Below, piece after piece: positions 1-8,810 of a stretch of 64,000 nucleotides of DNA (position 1 is the first letter of the stretch; the number at the start of each line of letters is the position of its first letter). A program made the translations under genes and the position numbers. Source of the DNA: Saltatorellus ferox (GTDB taxonomy: Bacteria > Planctomycetota > UBA1135 > GCA-002686595); contig CP036434.1 in the NCBI GenBank assembly GCA_007751475.1, positions 6,019,524-6,083,523 on the forward strand, written 5' to 3'. Under the pieces are notes generated by a model. It had not been told where the DNA came from and searched no databases. It worked only from the letters and a program-made list of their open reading frames with translations.

Positions 1-724
1 ACATACCGCGGTCGAGCCGCCCGGCGTAGACGCGGACGCGGTCGTCGAAATCGAGGACGGTCCTCAGGAACTCAGGCGTCACGATCAGCGGGAGCATGAC
101 GATGCTGGCAGGCTGGCCGTACTCTCCGAAGAGGTGCTCCAGAGCGCGGACCATGGTCGCACCCGTCGCCCCCATCGGATCGGGCAGGATCAGGGTCGCG
201 CCCTCGATCGACCCGCCGACCTTGCTCCCAGAGAGTTCCACGCGCTCGACGTGCCCATCCTCGCCCGGCACGCGCTGCATGTTCAGGTGGTCGAGCCTGA
301 GGGACTCGATGGGCAGCACGAGCGTCAGGAGCTCGAAGACGGTCTGGGCAGGGATCATGCCGCCGCGGATCACGTCGATCACGACCGTCATCGCGGCCGG
401 GTCGAGCGCGTCGCCGCGCCACGTGCCCAGCGCCGCGCCGTGTTTGTCAGCCATGCGCGTCCGAACGGAAGTCGTGGCGGCAGGCAGTTCCGCGGCGAAG
501 GCCGCGGTGGCGAGCCGGGTGCTGACGGCTCGCACGATCGCGACCAGCTCCGTGTGGGTGCAGGTGGGAGCCGAGAGCTTGGCGAGCGCCGAAGCCGTCC
601 AGGGGTCGCCCGCGATGTGGACGCGCGATCCATAAAGGTGCGTGGTGCCAGCGGGCTCACCGATCGCGCCGGATGAGCCAGGAGCGGCCGCGGACGCGCG
701 GGGCTTCGGGATCAGATCCGGCAT
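1..724 (-). CDS. Uracil phosphoribosyltransferase-like protein (3' end outside window)
   Basis: The reading frame opens at ATG 724 and runs off the left edge, leaving 241 residues with no stop. Three blocks align by eye, in order, with bacterial uracil phosphoribosyltransferase: VVIDVIRGG near residue 115 (the segment before the PRPP site), the PRPP loop DPMGATGATM from residue 182 (family form DPMLATGGS), and a following strand SIVMLPLIVTPEF. The family converts uracil and PRPP to UMP. The distal uracil-binding motif would lie beyond the edge. The N-terminal part is divergent and somewhat long, so the substrate could differ. The ATG is one base past the TGA of the upstream aminotransferase, so the two genes are probably translationally coupled. 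The fold is convincing; the exact substrate is an inference. Confidence 0.8.
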   Translation of the reverse strand, partial: MPDLIPKPRASAAAPGSSGAIGEPAGTTHLYGSRVHIAGDPWTASALAKLSAPTCTHTELVAIVRAVSTRLATAAFAAELPAATTSVRTRMADKHGAALGTWRGDALDPAAMTVVIDVIRGGMIPAQTVFELLTLVLPIESLRLDHLNMQRVPGEDGHVERVELSGSKVGGSIEGATLILPDPMGATGATMVRALEHLFGEYGQPASIVMLPLIVTPEFLRTVLDFDDRVRVYAGRLDRGM

Positions 725-725
725 G

Positions 726-1994
726 TCAGACCCCGGCCCTACCCGAAACACGGCCCACAGCGTTCGCCGCTTGCCCGCCTGCCGCCTCGACGCCGCGCGC
801 CACGTGTTCCACGAGGAAGTCGATGTCCTTCTCGGCCACCGAGCAGAGCGCGATGCGCACCGCACCGTCCATCGGTACCACGAAGACGCCCGCCTCCGCG
901 GCGACCTCGGCCGTTCGCTTTGCGTCCGGCGTGAACACCGAAACGAAGAAGCCGCCTTCGTAGCGCGGGTACCGCAGCCCCTTCGCCCGCGCCGCGCGGT
1001 TGAAGGCCTCCACACGCTCGTTCAGGAGGCCGACCAGCGCATCGCGCTCCTGGTCGGTGCTTCGCGCCAGATCAGCGTCCGTGAGCAGCGAGGTGATGGC
1101 CAGGAGCCCCGCGTGGTTGCAGTTGGACCAGGACCCGCGACAGCTGAAGGACATCGCGTTCGCGACCTGGGTCCGCGCCGCCTCGTCCGGAACCGCGGCG
1201 ATCAGAGCGCCGACCCGGGCTCCGTACTGGGCGAACGACTTGGACGCGGTCCAGGCGGCCAGGATCGTGACCTTCGACGCGATGGGCTCCAGCTTGCGAG
1301 CCCAGAGGGAGCGGTCCTGCTGGCCGAAGTGTGCGTAAGCCAGATCGACGAGGAGGGCGATCGGCCCCTTGTCGGCGCAGCGGCCGAGCGCGGCGACCAC
1401 CCCCTCCCACTCGCCCTCATCGAGCGTGTACCCGGTCGGGTTGTGACACGGGAAGTTCAGGATGACGAGCGCGCGGCCCTGCTTCGCGAGAAGCTCCACA
1501 AGGCCCGACTCGAACCCCTCGACGTTGAACTTTCCGTCCGCCGTGAACATCGGGAACGTCGCGACGCGGCGGAGGTTGTGGCTCGCGATGATCTTGTAGG
1601 GGCTCCAGAAGTAGCTGGAGGTGTAGAGCGCCTGCCCGGGCTCCAGGAAGTTCATCACCGCGTTGACGAGCGCGCCGGTGCCACCCGGCGTCGCCACGGC
1701 GACCGCGCAGTCCTTCAGGGTGCTCCCGCCGAGCGCGTCGTCGATCACGGCGTCGAGGTAGGCGCGATCACCTGCGATCGGCGCATAGGCCGCGCCGCGC
1801 TCCGGGGGAACGCTGCGGAAGGCCCCGGTGACGGTGTCCATCACCGCCAGCTTGCCGTCGTCGTCGAGTAGAGCCCCGAGGCTCGCGTTCACGACCCTCT
1901 CGCCGGCGGCTCGTCGAGCGTTCGCCTGGCTGTTGATGGTGAAGATCGGGTCGTCGCCAGGACGGCCACGCGCTTCGCTGATGAGGATTTCCAT
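726..1994 (-). CDS. Class I/II PLP aminotransferase (aspartate/aromatic type)
   Basis: The 422-residue protein has the fold-type I aminotransferase landmarks: a glycine-rich ATPGGTGAL near 101, NPTG at 185-188, the aspartate that contacts the pyridine nitrogen (D217 in LLVDLAYAHF), and the Schiff-base lysine K252 in TASKSFAQYGARVG. That last segment and the later RGSWSNCNHAG match the aspartate/tyrosine aminotransferase subgroup (SKNFGLYNERVG and the SNPPxHG block) better than class II enzymes. It is a cytosolic enzyme that would move an amino group between an acidic or aromatic amino acid and 2-oxoglutarate. The start is ATG 1994 with only a weak GGGG upstream. It sits one base before the phosphoribosyltransferase-like gene. 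The exact amino acid cannot be read from the sequence. Confidence 0.85.
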   Translation of the reverse strand: MEILISEARGRPGDDPIFTINSQANARRAAGERVVNASLGALLDDDGKLAVMDTVTGAFRSVPPERGAAYAPIAGDRAYLDAVIDDALGGSTLKDCAVAVATPGGTGALVNAVMNFLEPGQALYTSSYFWSPYKIIASHNLRRVATFPMFTADGKFNVEGFESGLVELLAKQGRALVILNFPCHNPTGYTLDEGEWEGVVAALGRCADKGPIALLVDLAYAHFGQQDRSLWARKLEPIASKVTILAAWTASKSFAQYGARVGALIAAVPDEAARTQVANAMSFSCRGSWSNCNHAGLLAITSLLTDADLARSTDQERDALVGLLNERVEAFNRAARAKGLRYPRYEGGFFVSVFTPDAKRTAEVAAEAGVFVVPMDGAVRIALCSVAEKDIDFLVEHVARGVEAAGGQAANAVGRVSGRAGV

Positions 1995-2098
1995 GGATGA
2001 ACCCCGGCATGGGGCGCCCGAAATGGGCGAAACGTGCGCCGCGCGAGCGCGCTTCCCGAACGGGTCAGCCAGTGTAGCCGCAATCGCGGATCCGCGGG

Positions 2099-3490
2099 TC
2101 AGGCGAAGGGGCCGCCGTGGTCCTGGTCCTTCGCGGTGTTCCGGGGCACGGAAACGCCCGCGGAGTAGTCCCTGGACTGGCCGCGGAGAGTGGGCGCCAC
2201 CGGTTCGACGCGGTTTTGCTCCTGGGTCTTCGGCTCCTCGGGGACGGCCACGGAGCCGAGCGGAAGCGCTGGCTCGTCGACAGGACGGGGGATCTCGAAG
2301 TTCCAGCCAAGGACCGTCTGGCCCGTACGGGCTTCGGGCGCGCCAGCTTCGGACGGCCGTGCTGGCCTCGCCGATGACCGGGCGGCAGCGGGCGCCGCCG
2401 ACGACGTTCGATCGCTCTGACGCTGAAGAGCCGCTGCCTGGGCGAGGCGATCGCCGAATCGGGGGCGGGGTGCGATCTCGGAGGGATCGACCTTGACCCC
2501 CTGCTGGGGCGCGGCCTCGGGGACGGCCGTGTCCGCGAGGAACTTGCGCGGCGTCCAGAAGGGCTGACGCTCGGAGGGCTTCGGAGCCACAGGCTCCAAG
2601 GGCGCCACGGGAGGCGGTGTGGTGTCCCGGGGGATGGGTACCACGGGAGCGGTGTACGAAAGCGGCGGCTCGGCGCTTTCCTGAACCGCTCGGGTCGGCT
2701 CCGCAGAAGGAGCCGCCTTCGGCTCGGGAACGTACCTTCGGACCGTTTCGCGGACGGACTCGACGAGATCGACCTTCGCCTCGACCTTTGCAGCGACCGG
2801 TGAAGCGCCACGACGGGCCAGGAATCCCAGCCTGCGAGCCTGGGCGAAGGTGATGCCGAGCGCGCGCGTGAGCTGGAGGCTCTCCGCCTGCGCCAGATCC
2901 GACAGCGTCCTGATTCCAGAGGCGTGCAGGTCCTGCAGCAGCTCGGCGTCGAGGCCAGGGAGCGAGTTCGCGGTGAGCAGGCCGGGCTCGGGCTCGGCGA
3001 CAGACTCGGCGACAGACTCGGCGGCGGGCTCCGGCTCACTCTCCAGCTGGGACGCCGGCGTCCTCTCGACCGCAGCCGCTTCCTCGGGCTCTTCCACGGC
3101 CGGTGTCGCCTGACCGACGATCCGCTCCACCAGAGAACGATCCGAATCATCGAGCGTCGACGGCTGCTCACCGGCCTCCGGATGAGCGATCGGAATCGAG
3201 GGCGGCATCGGCTCGCCCGCGCCCTCGCCGGACTCGCGGCCGGACCCCGTCGTGACGACGGGCGGTGCCTCCTCGGCCTCCAGCCCCTCTGCTCCCACGC
3301 GCACCGCCAGGTGCTTGGCTTCGCGCAGGAGTCGACGTGCATAGGCCGGCTCGACCTCGAGGTCGGCGCTCAGCTCTTCCGCAGACCGATGGATCAGCGT
3401 GGCGAGATCCGGGTACCCACGAGCGCGAAGGCGCTTGAGGGTCGCGGGACCATCAGCGTGAAGAGTGCAGAGAAGAGCGAGGGCGTCCAT
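2099..3490 (-). CDS. Protein with two helix-hairpin-helix-like domains and a disordered tail
   Basis: 463 residues. Residues 1-70 and about 175-230 are two similar helical units (GPATLKRLRARGYPDLATL; LPGLDAELLQDLHASGIRTL) with the alternating pattern of helix-hairpin-helix or DUF4332-type domains, which often bind DNA or mediate protein contacts. Between and after them the chain is rich in Glu, Pro, Ala and Ser. It contains the short tandem repeat AESVAESVAE at about 157-166. No enzyme motif or signal peptide is visible. It lies directly downstream of the ParA-like gene on the same strand (51 bp apart), so a role in the same positioning or segregation process is possible but unproven. I do not recognise a named family for the whole protein. 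Confidence 0.65.
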   Translation of the reverse strand: MDALALLCTLHADGPATLKRLRARGYPDLATLIHRSAEELSADLEVEPAYARRLLREAKHLAVRVGAEGLEAEEAPPVVTTGSGRESGEGAGEPMPPSIPIAHPEAGEQPSTLDDSDRSLVERIVGQATPAVEEPEEAAAVERTPASQLESEPEPAAESVAESVAEPEPGLLTANSLPGLDAELLQDLHASGIRTLSDLAQAESLQLTRALGITFAQARRLGFLARRGASPVAAKVEAKVDLVESVRETVRRYVPEPKAAPSAEPTRAVQESAEPPLSYTAPVVPIPRDTTPPPVAPLEPVAPKPSERQPFWTPRKFLADTAVPEAAPQQGVKVDPSEIAPRPRFGDRLAQAAALQRQSDRTSSAAPAAARSSARPARPSEAGAPEARTGQTVLGWNFEIPRPVDEPALPLGSVAVPEEPKTQEQNRVEPVAPTLRGQSRDYSAGVSVPRNTAKDQDHGGPFA

Positions 3491-3564
3491 CGATAGGTGC
3501 AGGTTACGGGGCGGATGAGCAGACCGGAGAGGCGATCGGGGCCAGGGTGAGCGCGACCTCGAAT

Positions 3565-4542
3565 TCAGGGTCTGCGAAGGGCTCGCTCGCGGATGGGGTC
3601 GGCCGCCGAGGCGGAGGAGACGGACGAACCCGGCGAGGAGTCCGATGGTGAAAGCGGAGCGGCAGCAGGGGGCGCCACGGGCTCGAGGACCAGGTCGAGG
3701 TTCATCTCCACCACTTCCTCGGCCAGCGCAGCGAAATCGGTGGAGGCCCGACAGTTCGGGTCGAGTTCCTGGACCGGTACCCCAAGGGCGGGCGCCTCGC
3801 GCAAACGGACGCTCGTGCGAATGACGGTCTCGAACATCGCCTCACCGAAGCGCGCGTGCAAGGCGACGAGAAGCTCGCGCGCGAACTTGGTGCGGCGATC
3901 GAACATCGTGCCGATGACGCGAATGTCGAAGGTGCGGTTCTGGTTCTCCGCCACCTCGTCGAGGACCTTGAGCGCCTGGACCGCTCCCTGGAGAGCGAAG
4001 GCCCCGGTCTCGACGATGAGGAACGTACAGGTGCTCGCGTAGAGCGCGTTCGCGCACAAGACGCCGTCTGCTCGCGGCGAGCAGTCGACCAGCACGTGAT
4101 CGAAGGTCATGCCGCGGCTGGCGGCCTCCGCGAGCGCCGCGCGCAGGCGCTGCTCGGGATGAATCATCCGCCCGGACACTTCCTCGAACTCGGCGAGCCG
4201 CGGCTCGGCCGGAAGGAGCGTCAGGCGACCGGGCGCGGGGACGACGGCCTCCTCCAGCGAGGCGTCGCCGAGCAGAACGTCGACCACCGTCGGACGATCC
4301 GGCGAGCAGCCCAGCCCCAGGGTCGCGTGGGCCTGGGGATCCAGATCGATCAACAGCACGCGATCTCCGCGGGCGCTGAGCGCCCCGGCCAGGTTCACCG
4401 CCGTCGTCGTCTTCCCGCAGCCACCCTTCTGATTGACGAAGGCGTAGACGGGGAATGGGGCGGCAACGAAATCGCCGTCAGGTCCGGATGCGCCAGTCCT
4501 TTCGTTCTGGTGGCGGTCCTGTGAGTCGCTCGAGATTTCCAT
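3565..4542 (-). CDS. ParA/Soj-family ATPase
   Basis: 325 residues from ATG 4542. The deviant Walker A VNQKGGCGKTT (K39 signature lysine, K44 P-loop lysine) is followed by LLIDLDPQAHATLGLG and, later, HVLVDCSPRADGVLCANAL, the usual ParA order. ParA proteins dimerise on ATP, bind DNA non-specifically and drive partition of chromosomes, plasmids or large protein complexes. No ParB gene follows, so the partner may be a cytoplasmic cargo rather than chromosomal parS. The last 45 or so residues are a Pro/Ser-rich tail. A TTG at 4563 would add seven residues; the ATG is preferred. The gene precedes the helix-hairpin-helix protein and follows a second ATPase of the same superfamily. Confidence 0.9.
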   Translation of the reverse strand: MEISSDSQDRHQNERTGASGPDGDFVAAPFPVYAFVNQKGGCGKTTTAVNLAGALSARGDRVLLIDLDPQAHATLGLGCSPDRPTVVDVLLGDASLEEAVVPAPGRLTLLPAEPRLAEFEEVSGRMIHPEQRLRAALAEAASRGMTFDHVLVDCSPRADGVLCANALYASTCTFLIVETGAFALQGAVQALKVLDEVAENQNRTFDIRVIGTMFDRRTKFARELLVALHARFGEAMFETVIRTSVRLREAPALGVPVQELDPNCRASTDFAALAEEVVEMNLDLVLEPVAPPAAAPLSPSDSSPGSSVSSASAADPIRERALRRP

Positions 4543-4679
4543 GGGGGTGCGATCAACGGGCAATCAAGCAGGAGCGATTGCCTCTCCATCATCCGCAACG
4601 CGACGCTCCACGGCAGGTGATTTGCCGGAAGTTTCCTCGGATCCTGTCGGAACGGGCGCCCCCCACTCCGACCGAGGCA

Positions 4680-6077
4680 CTAACGAAGCGCTCGACGCGC
4701 CTTGTCGTAGAAACCGGTCGCAGAGCGCGCGTGATCGATCGGTGGCCAGCCCGCGATTCGCTTGATCGCGCGCGCCGCGCCGCTTTCGGGGTAGGAGATC
4801 ACGGCGGGCTGGCGCATCTGCACCGCCTGCGGGATCGCCGGGTCGGCCGGAACCCAGCCGATGAGTTCGGGCGTGTGGCCGAGGAACTTGTGCGCCGCGC
4901 CGCGGAAGCGCTCCCATGCGTCCATCGCAATACGCTCGTCGGGCGCGCGGTTGACCACGAGCCCCACGCGGATCGAATGGTTGACCATGTGGGCGCGCTT
5001 GTAGAGCGCATAGCCGTCCGAGAGCGCGGTGACCTCGTGGTTCGTCACGAGGATCAGCGTGCTGGTCGCAGCGAGGTGCGCGACGGTGCTGTAGCTGAGA
5101 CCCGCGCCGTGATCGATCAGGATCAGGTCGAACTCGGCCTCCAGGGGACGCAGCGCCTTGAACAGACGATCGAGTTCCCGGCGGGTCGGATCGATCATCG
5201 TCTGGCGACCGACGCCGCCCGAGAGCAGCTTGACGCCGTGCGGGCCCTCGACGAGGGCTTCCCGGGCGGTGACTTCGCCCTCCATGACGTGCCCGAGGTC
5301 ATACGGCGGAGCGAGGCCGAGCAGCAGGTGCGCGTTCGCGAGGCCCGCGTCGAAATCGATGAGCAGCACGCGCTCGCCGCGGCGCGCGCGCAGGATCGCC
5401 AGGTTGGTGGCCATCACGCTCTTGCCCGTGCCGCCCTTGCCACTGGCGATGCAAACCACCCGGGCTGAGGTCGCCGCGCGGCCGCCGTCGCGGCGCCACG
5501 AGCTGGCGTGGGCGGTGGGGTCGGCCGTGCTGCGCTGACCGGCGGCCGGCCCTGCCTCGACGCCGAGATCGTCGATGAACGTGGAGCTGGCTGCGGCCGC
5601 AGCATCCGGCGCTGGCTCCAGCGCCGGCACGGTCGTCGTGCGCGCGTCGGGCTGGCGCTCGGTGGGCGTGGCCTGCGTGAAATCCACGCTGGTGGTCTTG
5701 CCGCCGGGAGCGAGCGGTCGAACCACAGGCTCGACCGTGGCGGGCGCTCCGGACGTCGCGGGAGCGCGACCCCCGAGCCGCTCCAGGGCGAGCTGTCGCT
5801 CCTCTTCCTGGGCGGCAGCACGCCGCGCCAGCAGTCGAGCGACACGATCGTCGTCCTGCCAGCTGTCATGGACCTGGCTTCCCGCCTGGCCGCTCGGGCC
5901 AGGCGCTGGGCCGGAATTCGCGTTACCGCCTGGGTTCTGACCCTCAGGATACCGCTGGGGGTCCTGGCCCTTCCTCGCCTGTTCGGCGCGCGACGGGTCG
6001 GACCGTGAGGTTTCGTCTGTCGCCTTGTTCCCGCGTCGGAAAGCGCGGAGGCGTGCGAACTGGAAGCGATTCAGCAT
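4680..6077 (-). CDS. MinD/FlhG-like ATPase with long N-terminal linker
   Basis: 465 residues. Residues 1-200 are charged and low in complexity, starting MLNRFQFARLRAFRRG. Residues 205-440 form a MinD-type ATPase: ASGKGGTGKSVMATN (K214 and K219, deviant Walker A), LLIDFDAGLANAHLLLG, LILIDHGAGLSYS, and VVNRAPD. The LANAHLLLG stretch and HMVNHSIRVGLVVNR are typical of FlhG/YlxH proteins, which set flagellar number and place, rather than of cell-division MinD. No amphipathic membrane-targeting helix is obvious at the C-terminus, which ends FYDKARRALR. No FlhF or flagellar genes are in the window, so the flagellar role is inferred from family only. ATG 6077 is the first in-frame start. Confidence 0.85.
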   Translation of the reverse strand: MLNRFQFARLRAFRRGNKATDETSRSDPSRAEQARKGQDPQRYPEGQNPGGNANSGPAPGPSGQAGSQVHDSWQDDDRVARLLARRAAAQEEERQLALERLGGRAPATSGAPATVEPVVRPLAPGGKTTSVDFTQATPTERQPDARTTTVPALEPAPDAAAAASSTFIDDLGVEAGPAAGQRSTADPTAHASSWRRDGGRAATSARVVCIASGKGGTGKSVMATNLAILRARRGERVLLIDFDAGLANAHLLLGLAPPYDLGHVMEGEVTAREALVEGPHGVKLLSGGVGRQTMIDPTRRELDRLFKALRPLEAEFDLILIDHGAGLSYSTVAHLAATSTLILVTNHEVTALSDGYALYKRAHMVNHSIRVGLVVNRAPDERIAMDAWERFRGAAHKFLGHTPELIGWVPADPAIPQAVQMRQPAVISYPESGAARAIKRIAGWPPIDHARSATGFYDKARRALR

Positions 6078-6259
6078 GGCAATGAACTCATCATGGGCGA
6101 CCGGTCAGCCACGTCAACTCAAACCATTTGGGTTCGGTCCGAATGAAGGATCCCCCACACGACGGGACCGAAATTAGCTGACGGAGTCGAAAGGGACTTG
6201 ACAGCAGGAAAAGCCTCGCGAGGGCCGATTCCTCGGCCCTCGGCGCGCTCCGCGGGCCC

Positions 6260-6343
6260 GGTGCCCCTCGTTGGAGACCCGGTGCTCCTCGTTAGAGACC
6301 CGGTGCTCCTCGTTAGAGACCCCGGTGCTCCTCGTTAGAGACA
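6260..6343. repeat. Short tandem repeat, about four units of 21-22 bp
   Basis: Units of the form ggtgctcctcgttagagaccc repeat at 6260-6280, 6281-6301, 6302-6323 and 6324-6343. The first unit has two substitutions and the third carries one extra C. They fill the gap between the MinD-like start (6077) and the pyruvate kinase stop (6368). Read on the minus strand each unit contains GAGGAG. The extra base changes the frame, so coding is unlikely. The rest of 6078-6259 shows no gene. Confidence 0.85.
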
Positions 6344-6367
6344 CTGAAGCCAGGCGTCGCAATCCGA

Positions 6368-7909
6368 TCACGCGAAACGCGAGTCCTCCCCGATCCGGTG
6401 CAGCTTGAGGACGTTCGTGCTCCGCGCGAAGCCGACCGGGACCCCCGCGACGAAGATGACCCGATCCCCCGTCTCCACGATCCGGCGCGCGACCAGCAGG
6501 TCGGCCGCGGTGTCGATCATGGCCTCGAGGCTCGGCTCGCGCCGGAAGAGAAGCGGGCGCACGTGCGCCAGTACGGCCATCTGACGAACGGTGTCCGCGC
6601 GCGGGCTCAAGGCGACGATTTCCACGTCCGGTCGGAAGCGCGAGAGCAGTCGAACCGTGTTGCCCGTCTCCGTGAAGCAGACGATGCAGTCCACGTCGAC
6701 TTCCTTGGCCACGTGCACCGCCGCCATCGCCGTCGCGCGCGAGAAATAGACGCGCTCCGGCGCTGCTCCTAGGCTCGGGCGGCGAGAGTAGATCTCGGAC
6801 CGCTCGGCCACCTGCGCGATCTTCGCCATGGTCGCCACGGCTTCGACCGGGTGCTTGCCCACCGCGGTCTCCGCCGACAGCATCACGGCGTCAGTTCCAT
6901 CGAGCACGGCGTTGGCGACGTCCGTCACCTCGGCGCGCGTCGGTCGTCCGGCCTCGATCATCGACTCGAGCATCTCGGTCGCCGTGATCGTGTACACGCC
7001 CGCGCGAACGGCGCGCTCCAGGATTTCCTTCTGAACGAGAGGAAGGTGCTCGAGGTCCAGCTCGACGCCGAGGTCGCCACGGGCCACCATCAGGCCGTCG
7101 GTGGCCTCCAGGATCTCGTCCAGGTTGAAGAGCGCGGCCTGGCGCTCGATCTTCGAAACGAGGTGGATGCCGGGCGCGAGACCGCGGATTTCCTCCAGCT
7201 CCGAAGCGTGCCCGACGAAGCTGACGCCGAGCATGTCGACGCCGAGTTCGCGCGCCAGCTCGATGAGTTCCCGGTCCTCGTCCGTCGGGAGTTCGTACTT
7301 CACGTCGGAATCGGGCAGGTGAACGCCCTTCCGGTTCCCGACGGGGCCAGCGCGCTCGCACTTCGCCACGATCGCATCGCTCTCCTTGGCCGTCGCGCGG
7401 AGGAGCACCTGCCCGTCGGCGAGCGAGATGCGGTGCCCCACGTGCACGGCCTCCAGCAGGTCGTCGACGCCGACGTACACCTCACCCGGTGCCGCCACGT
7501 CCTGGCCCGGTTTGACCCGGACGATATCGCCCTCGTTCAGGGTAATTTTCCCGTCGGGGAACATCCCGGTCCGCATCTTCGGGCCGGGCAGGTCGGCGAG
7601 CACCGCGATGGGTGTCATCTTGTGGGCGGAGGCGGCCTTGATCTTGGCCATCCGCCGACGGTGCTCATCCGCGCTCCCGTGGCTGAAGTTCAGCCGTGCG
7701 ACGCTGAGACCTGCGTCGATCAGTTCCTCGAGCCGATCCTCCGAAGCGGGGCCGATGGTCGCCACGATCTTCGTGAACCGTGTCGCCCCCTTCGAGCGGC
7801 GGTGAGGCGGAAGGAGCCTGGCGGGAAGGCGCTGGACACGATCCTGAGGGCGTTTCTCGGCGATCATCGCGCTGAGGCCTTCGCTGTCGATGGGTGTGAC
7901 GGTTGACAT
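6368..7909 (-). CDS. pyk: Pyruvate kinase
   Basis: About 513 residues from ATG 7909 (MSTVTPIDS). The family signature runs in order: TKIVATIGPAS, LNFSHG, LADLPGPKMRTG, SKIERQAAL, VARGDLGVEL (metal and substrate site) and ITATEMLESM, then a C-terminal allosteric-type domain with CFTETGNTVRLLSRFRP. The enzyme transfers phosphate from phosphoenolpyruvate to ADP in the last step of glycolysis. The N-terminus is some 40 residues longer than usual before the TKIVATIG strand, with a basic segment that has no clear function. An ATG at 7951 would add 14 more residues; neither start has a good ribosome-binding site. The gene is read away from the inverted-repeat element, which occupies its 5' side. Confidence 0.95.
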   Translation of the reverse strand: MSTVTPIDSEGLSAMIAEKRPQDRVQRLPARLLPPHRRSKGATRFTKIVATIGPASEDRLEELIDAGLSVARLNFSHGSADEHRRRMAKIKAASAHKMTPIAVLADLPGPKMRTGMFPDGKITLNEGDIVRVKPGQDVAAPGEVYVGVDDLLEAVHVGHRISLADGQVLLRATAKESDAIVAKCERAGPVGNRKGVHLPDSDVKYELPTDEDRELIELARELGVDMLGVSFVGHASELEEIRGLAPGIHLVSKIERQAALFNLDEILEATDGLMVARGDLGVELDLEHLPLVQKEILERAVRAGVYTITATEMLESMIEAGRPTRAEVTDVANAVLDGTDAVMLSAETAVGKHPVEAVATMAKIAQVAERSEIYSRRPSLGAAPERVYFSRATAMAAVHVAKEVDVDCIVCFTETGNTVRLLSRFRPDVEIVALSPRADTVRQMAVLAHVRPLLFRREPSLEAMIDTAADLLVARRIVETGDRVIFVAGVPVGFARSTNVLKLHRIGEDSRFA

Positions 7910-8155
7910 GATTGGGGGCCCATTGTGCACGCGGGGCCCGTGCATTCCCATCTATGGTCACGGTCTTACGCATAAGTCCCCTTGTGCTCGATGCGCCCGC
8001 CAGGACGCCCGGGCAACCGCGCGGCGCCCGCAGGGCGCCGCGCCGCCCGCGCGAGGCTCGCCCTCGCGGCCCGTCCGGCGAGGACGCCCGTGCGGCGAGC
8101 ACGCCCGCCCGGCGAGGGCGCCCGTCCGGCGAGGACGCCTGCGCGGCGAGCGCAC

Positions 8156-8243
8156 AGCGGTGCAACCGCTATTTCGCCGTCAGGCGAAATGCCAGAGATA
8201 CTGCGCGCTGTCACAGCGATCGTCCGGTTCGGCATTCGATGCC
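8156..8243. other. Chain of four small hairpins, left arm
   Basis: Four hairpins follow closely: agcggt-gca-accgct (8156-8170), atttcgcc-gtca-ggcgaaat (8171-8190, no spacer), cgctg-tca-cagcg (8206-8218) and ggcat-tcg-atgcc (8231-8243). The same order is mirrored in the right arm. They could be RNA stems or DNA cruciforms. Confidence 0.75.
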
Positions 8244-8593
8244 TTGGCAGCCGTCCTGACCGCCGACCGCTGCCCCGGCAGGTCTCCCGACACAGGCCTC
8301 CCGACACAGACTGCCTGCCGTTCGCGCGAAGCGCCGAACGCGTGGGCTGGGGGTTCCCGATATCGGCTTGTGGGCTGCCCGCTGGAGCGCTCGCCCGCCA
8401 GAGCGAGCTGGGCGGGAGGGTGACTTGCCGGGCGGGTTTCGGGTTTCGGGTTTCGGGTTTCAGACCAGCCCCGCTCCCCCAGCGGGCAGCTCACAAGCCG
8501 GTAGCGGGAAGCCTCTGCCCACGCGTTCGGCGCTTCGCGCGAACGGCAGGTAGTCGGTAGCGGGAGATCTCCGGCGGTCAGGCCGGCTGCCAA

Positions 8594-8681
8594 GGCATCG
8601 AATGCCGAACCGAGCGATCGCTGTGACAGCGCGCAGTATCTCTGGCATTTCCTCTGACGAGGAAATAGCGGTTGCACCGCT
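8594..8681. other. Chain of four small hairpins, right arm, with compensatory changes
   Basis: This mirrors the left chain: ggcat-cga-atgcc (8594-8606), cgctg-tga-cagcg (8619-8631), atttcctc-tgac-gaggaaat (8647-8666) and agcggt-tgc-accgct (8667-8681). Compared with the reverse complement of the left copy, the third stem differs at two base pairs, and both partners changed each time (G-C to C-G, and C-G to T-A), so pairing is kept while the tgac loop is unchanged. Confidence 0.75.
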
Positions 8682-8787
8682 GTGCGCTCGCCGCGCAGGC
8701 GTCCTCGCCGGACGGGCGTGCTCGCCGCACGGGCCGCGAGGGCGAGCCTCGCGCGGGCACTCAGCGCCCTGCGGGCGCCGAGGGGGC

Positions 8788-8810
8788 CCGTGCGTCCTTC
8801 GGACGCACGG
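8788..8810 (-). terminator. Perfect 10-bp hairpin downstream of the SelW-like gene
   Basis: ccgtgcgtcc (8788-8797) and ggacgcacgg (8801-8810) pair perfectly around a three-base loop. It lies 63 bp past the stop of the SelW-like gene at the outer edge of the inverted repeat. There is no T-run, so it is only a possible terminator. Confidence 0.4.

Larger units (their letters stand above)
8020..8785. repeat. Large imperfect inverted repeat built from hairpins
   Basis: The left arm (about 8020-8385) reappears reverse-complemented as the right arm (about 8478-8785). The pairs are easy to follow: cgcgaggctcgccctcgcgg (8050-8069) with its complement near 8734-8753, the hairpin chain near 8156-8243 with 8594-8681, and gggctgcccgctgg (8372-8385) with ccagcgggcagctc (8478-8491). 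The centre holds a run of gggtttc units at about 8438-8461. GC-rich CGGCGAG/GACGCCCG motifs recur in the outer part of both arms. The element fills the gap between pyruvate kinase and the SelW-like gene; long open frames cross it on both strands but match no protein I know. No transposase is present. The arm boundaries were found by eye and are approximate. Confidence 0.85.

Noticed and set aside
6174..6371. A 65-codon minus-strand ORF with VSNEEHR repeats, starting GTGA over the pyk stop
   Set aside because: One repeat unit has an extra base that shifts the frame, so the repeats are not conserved as protein; no known family.
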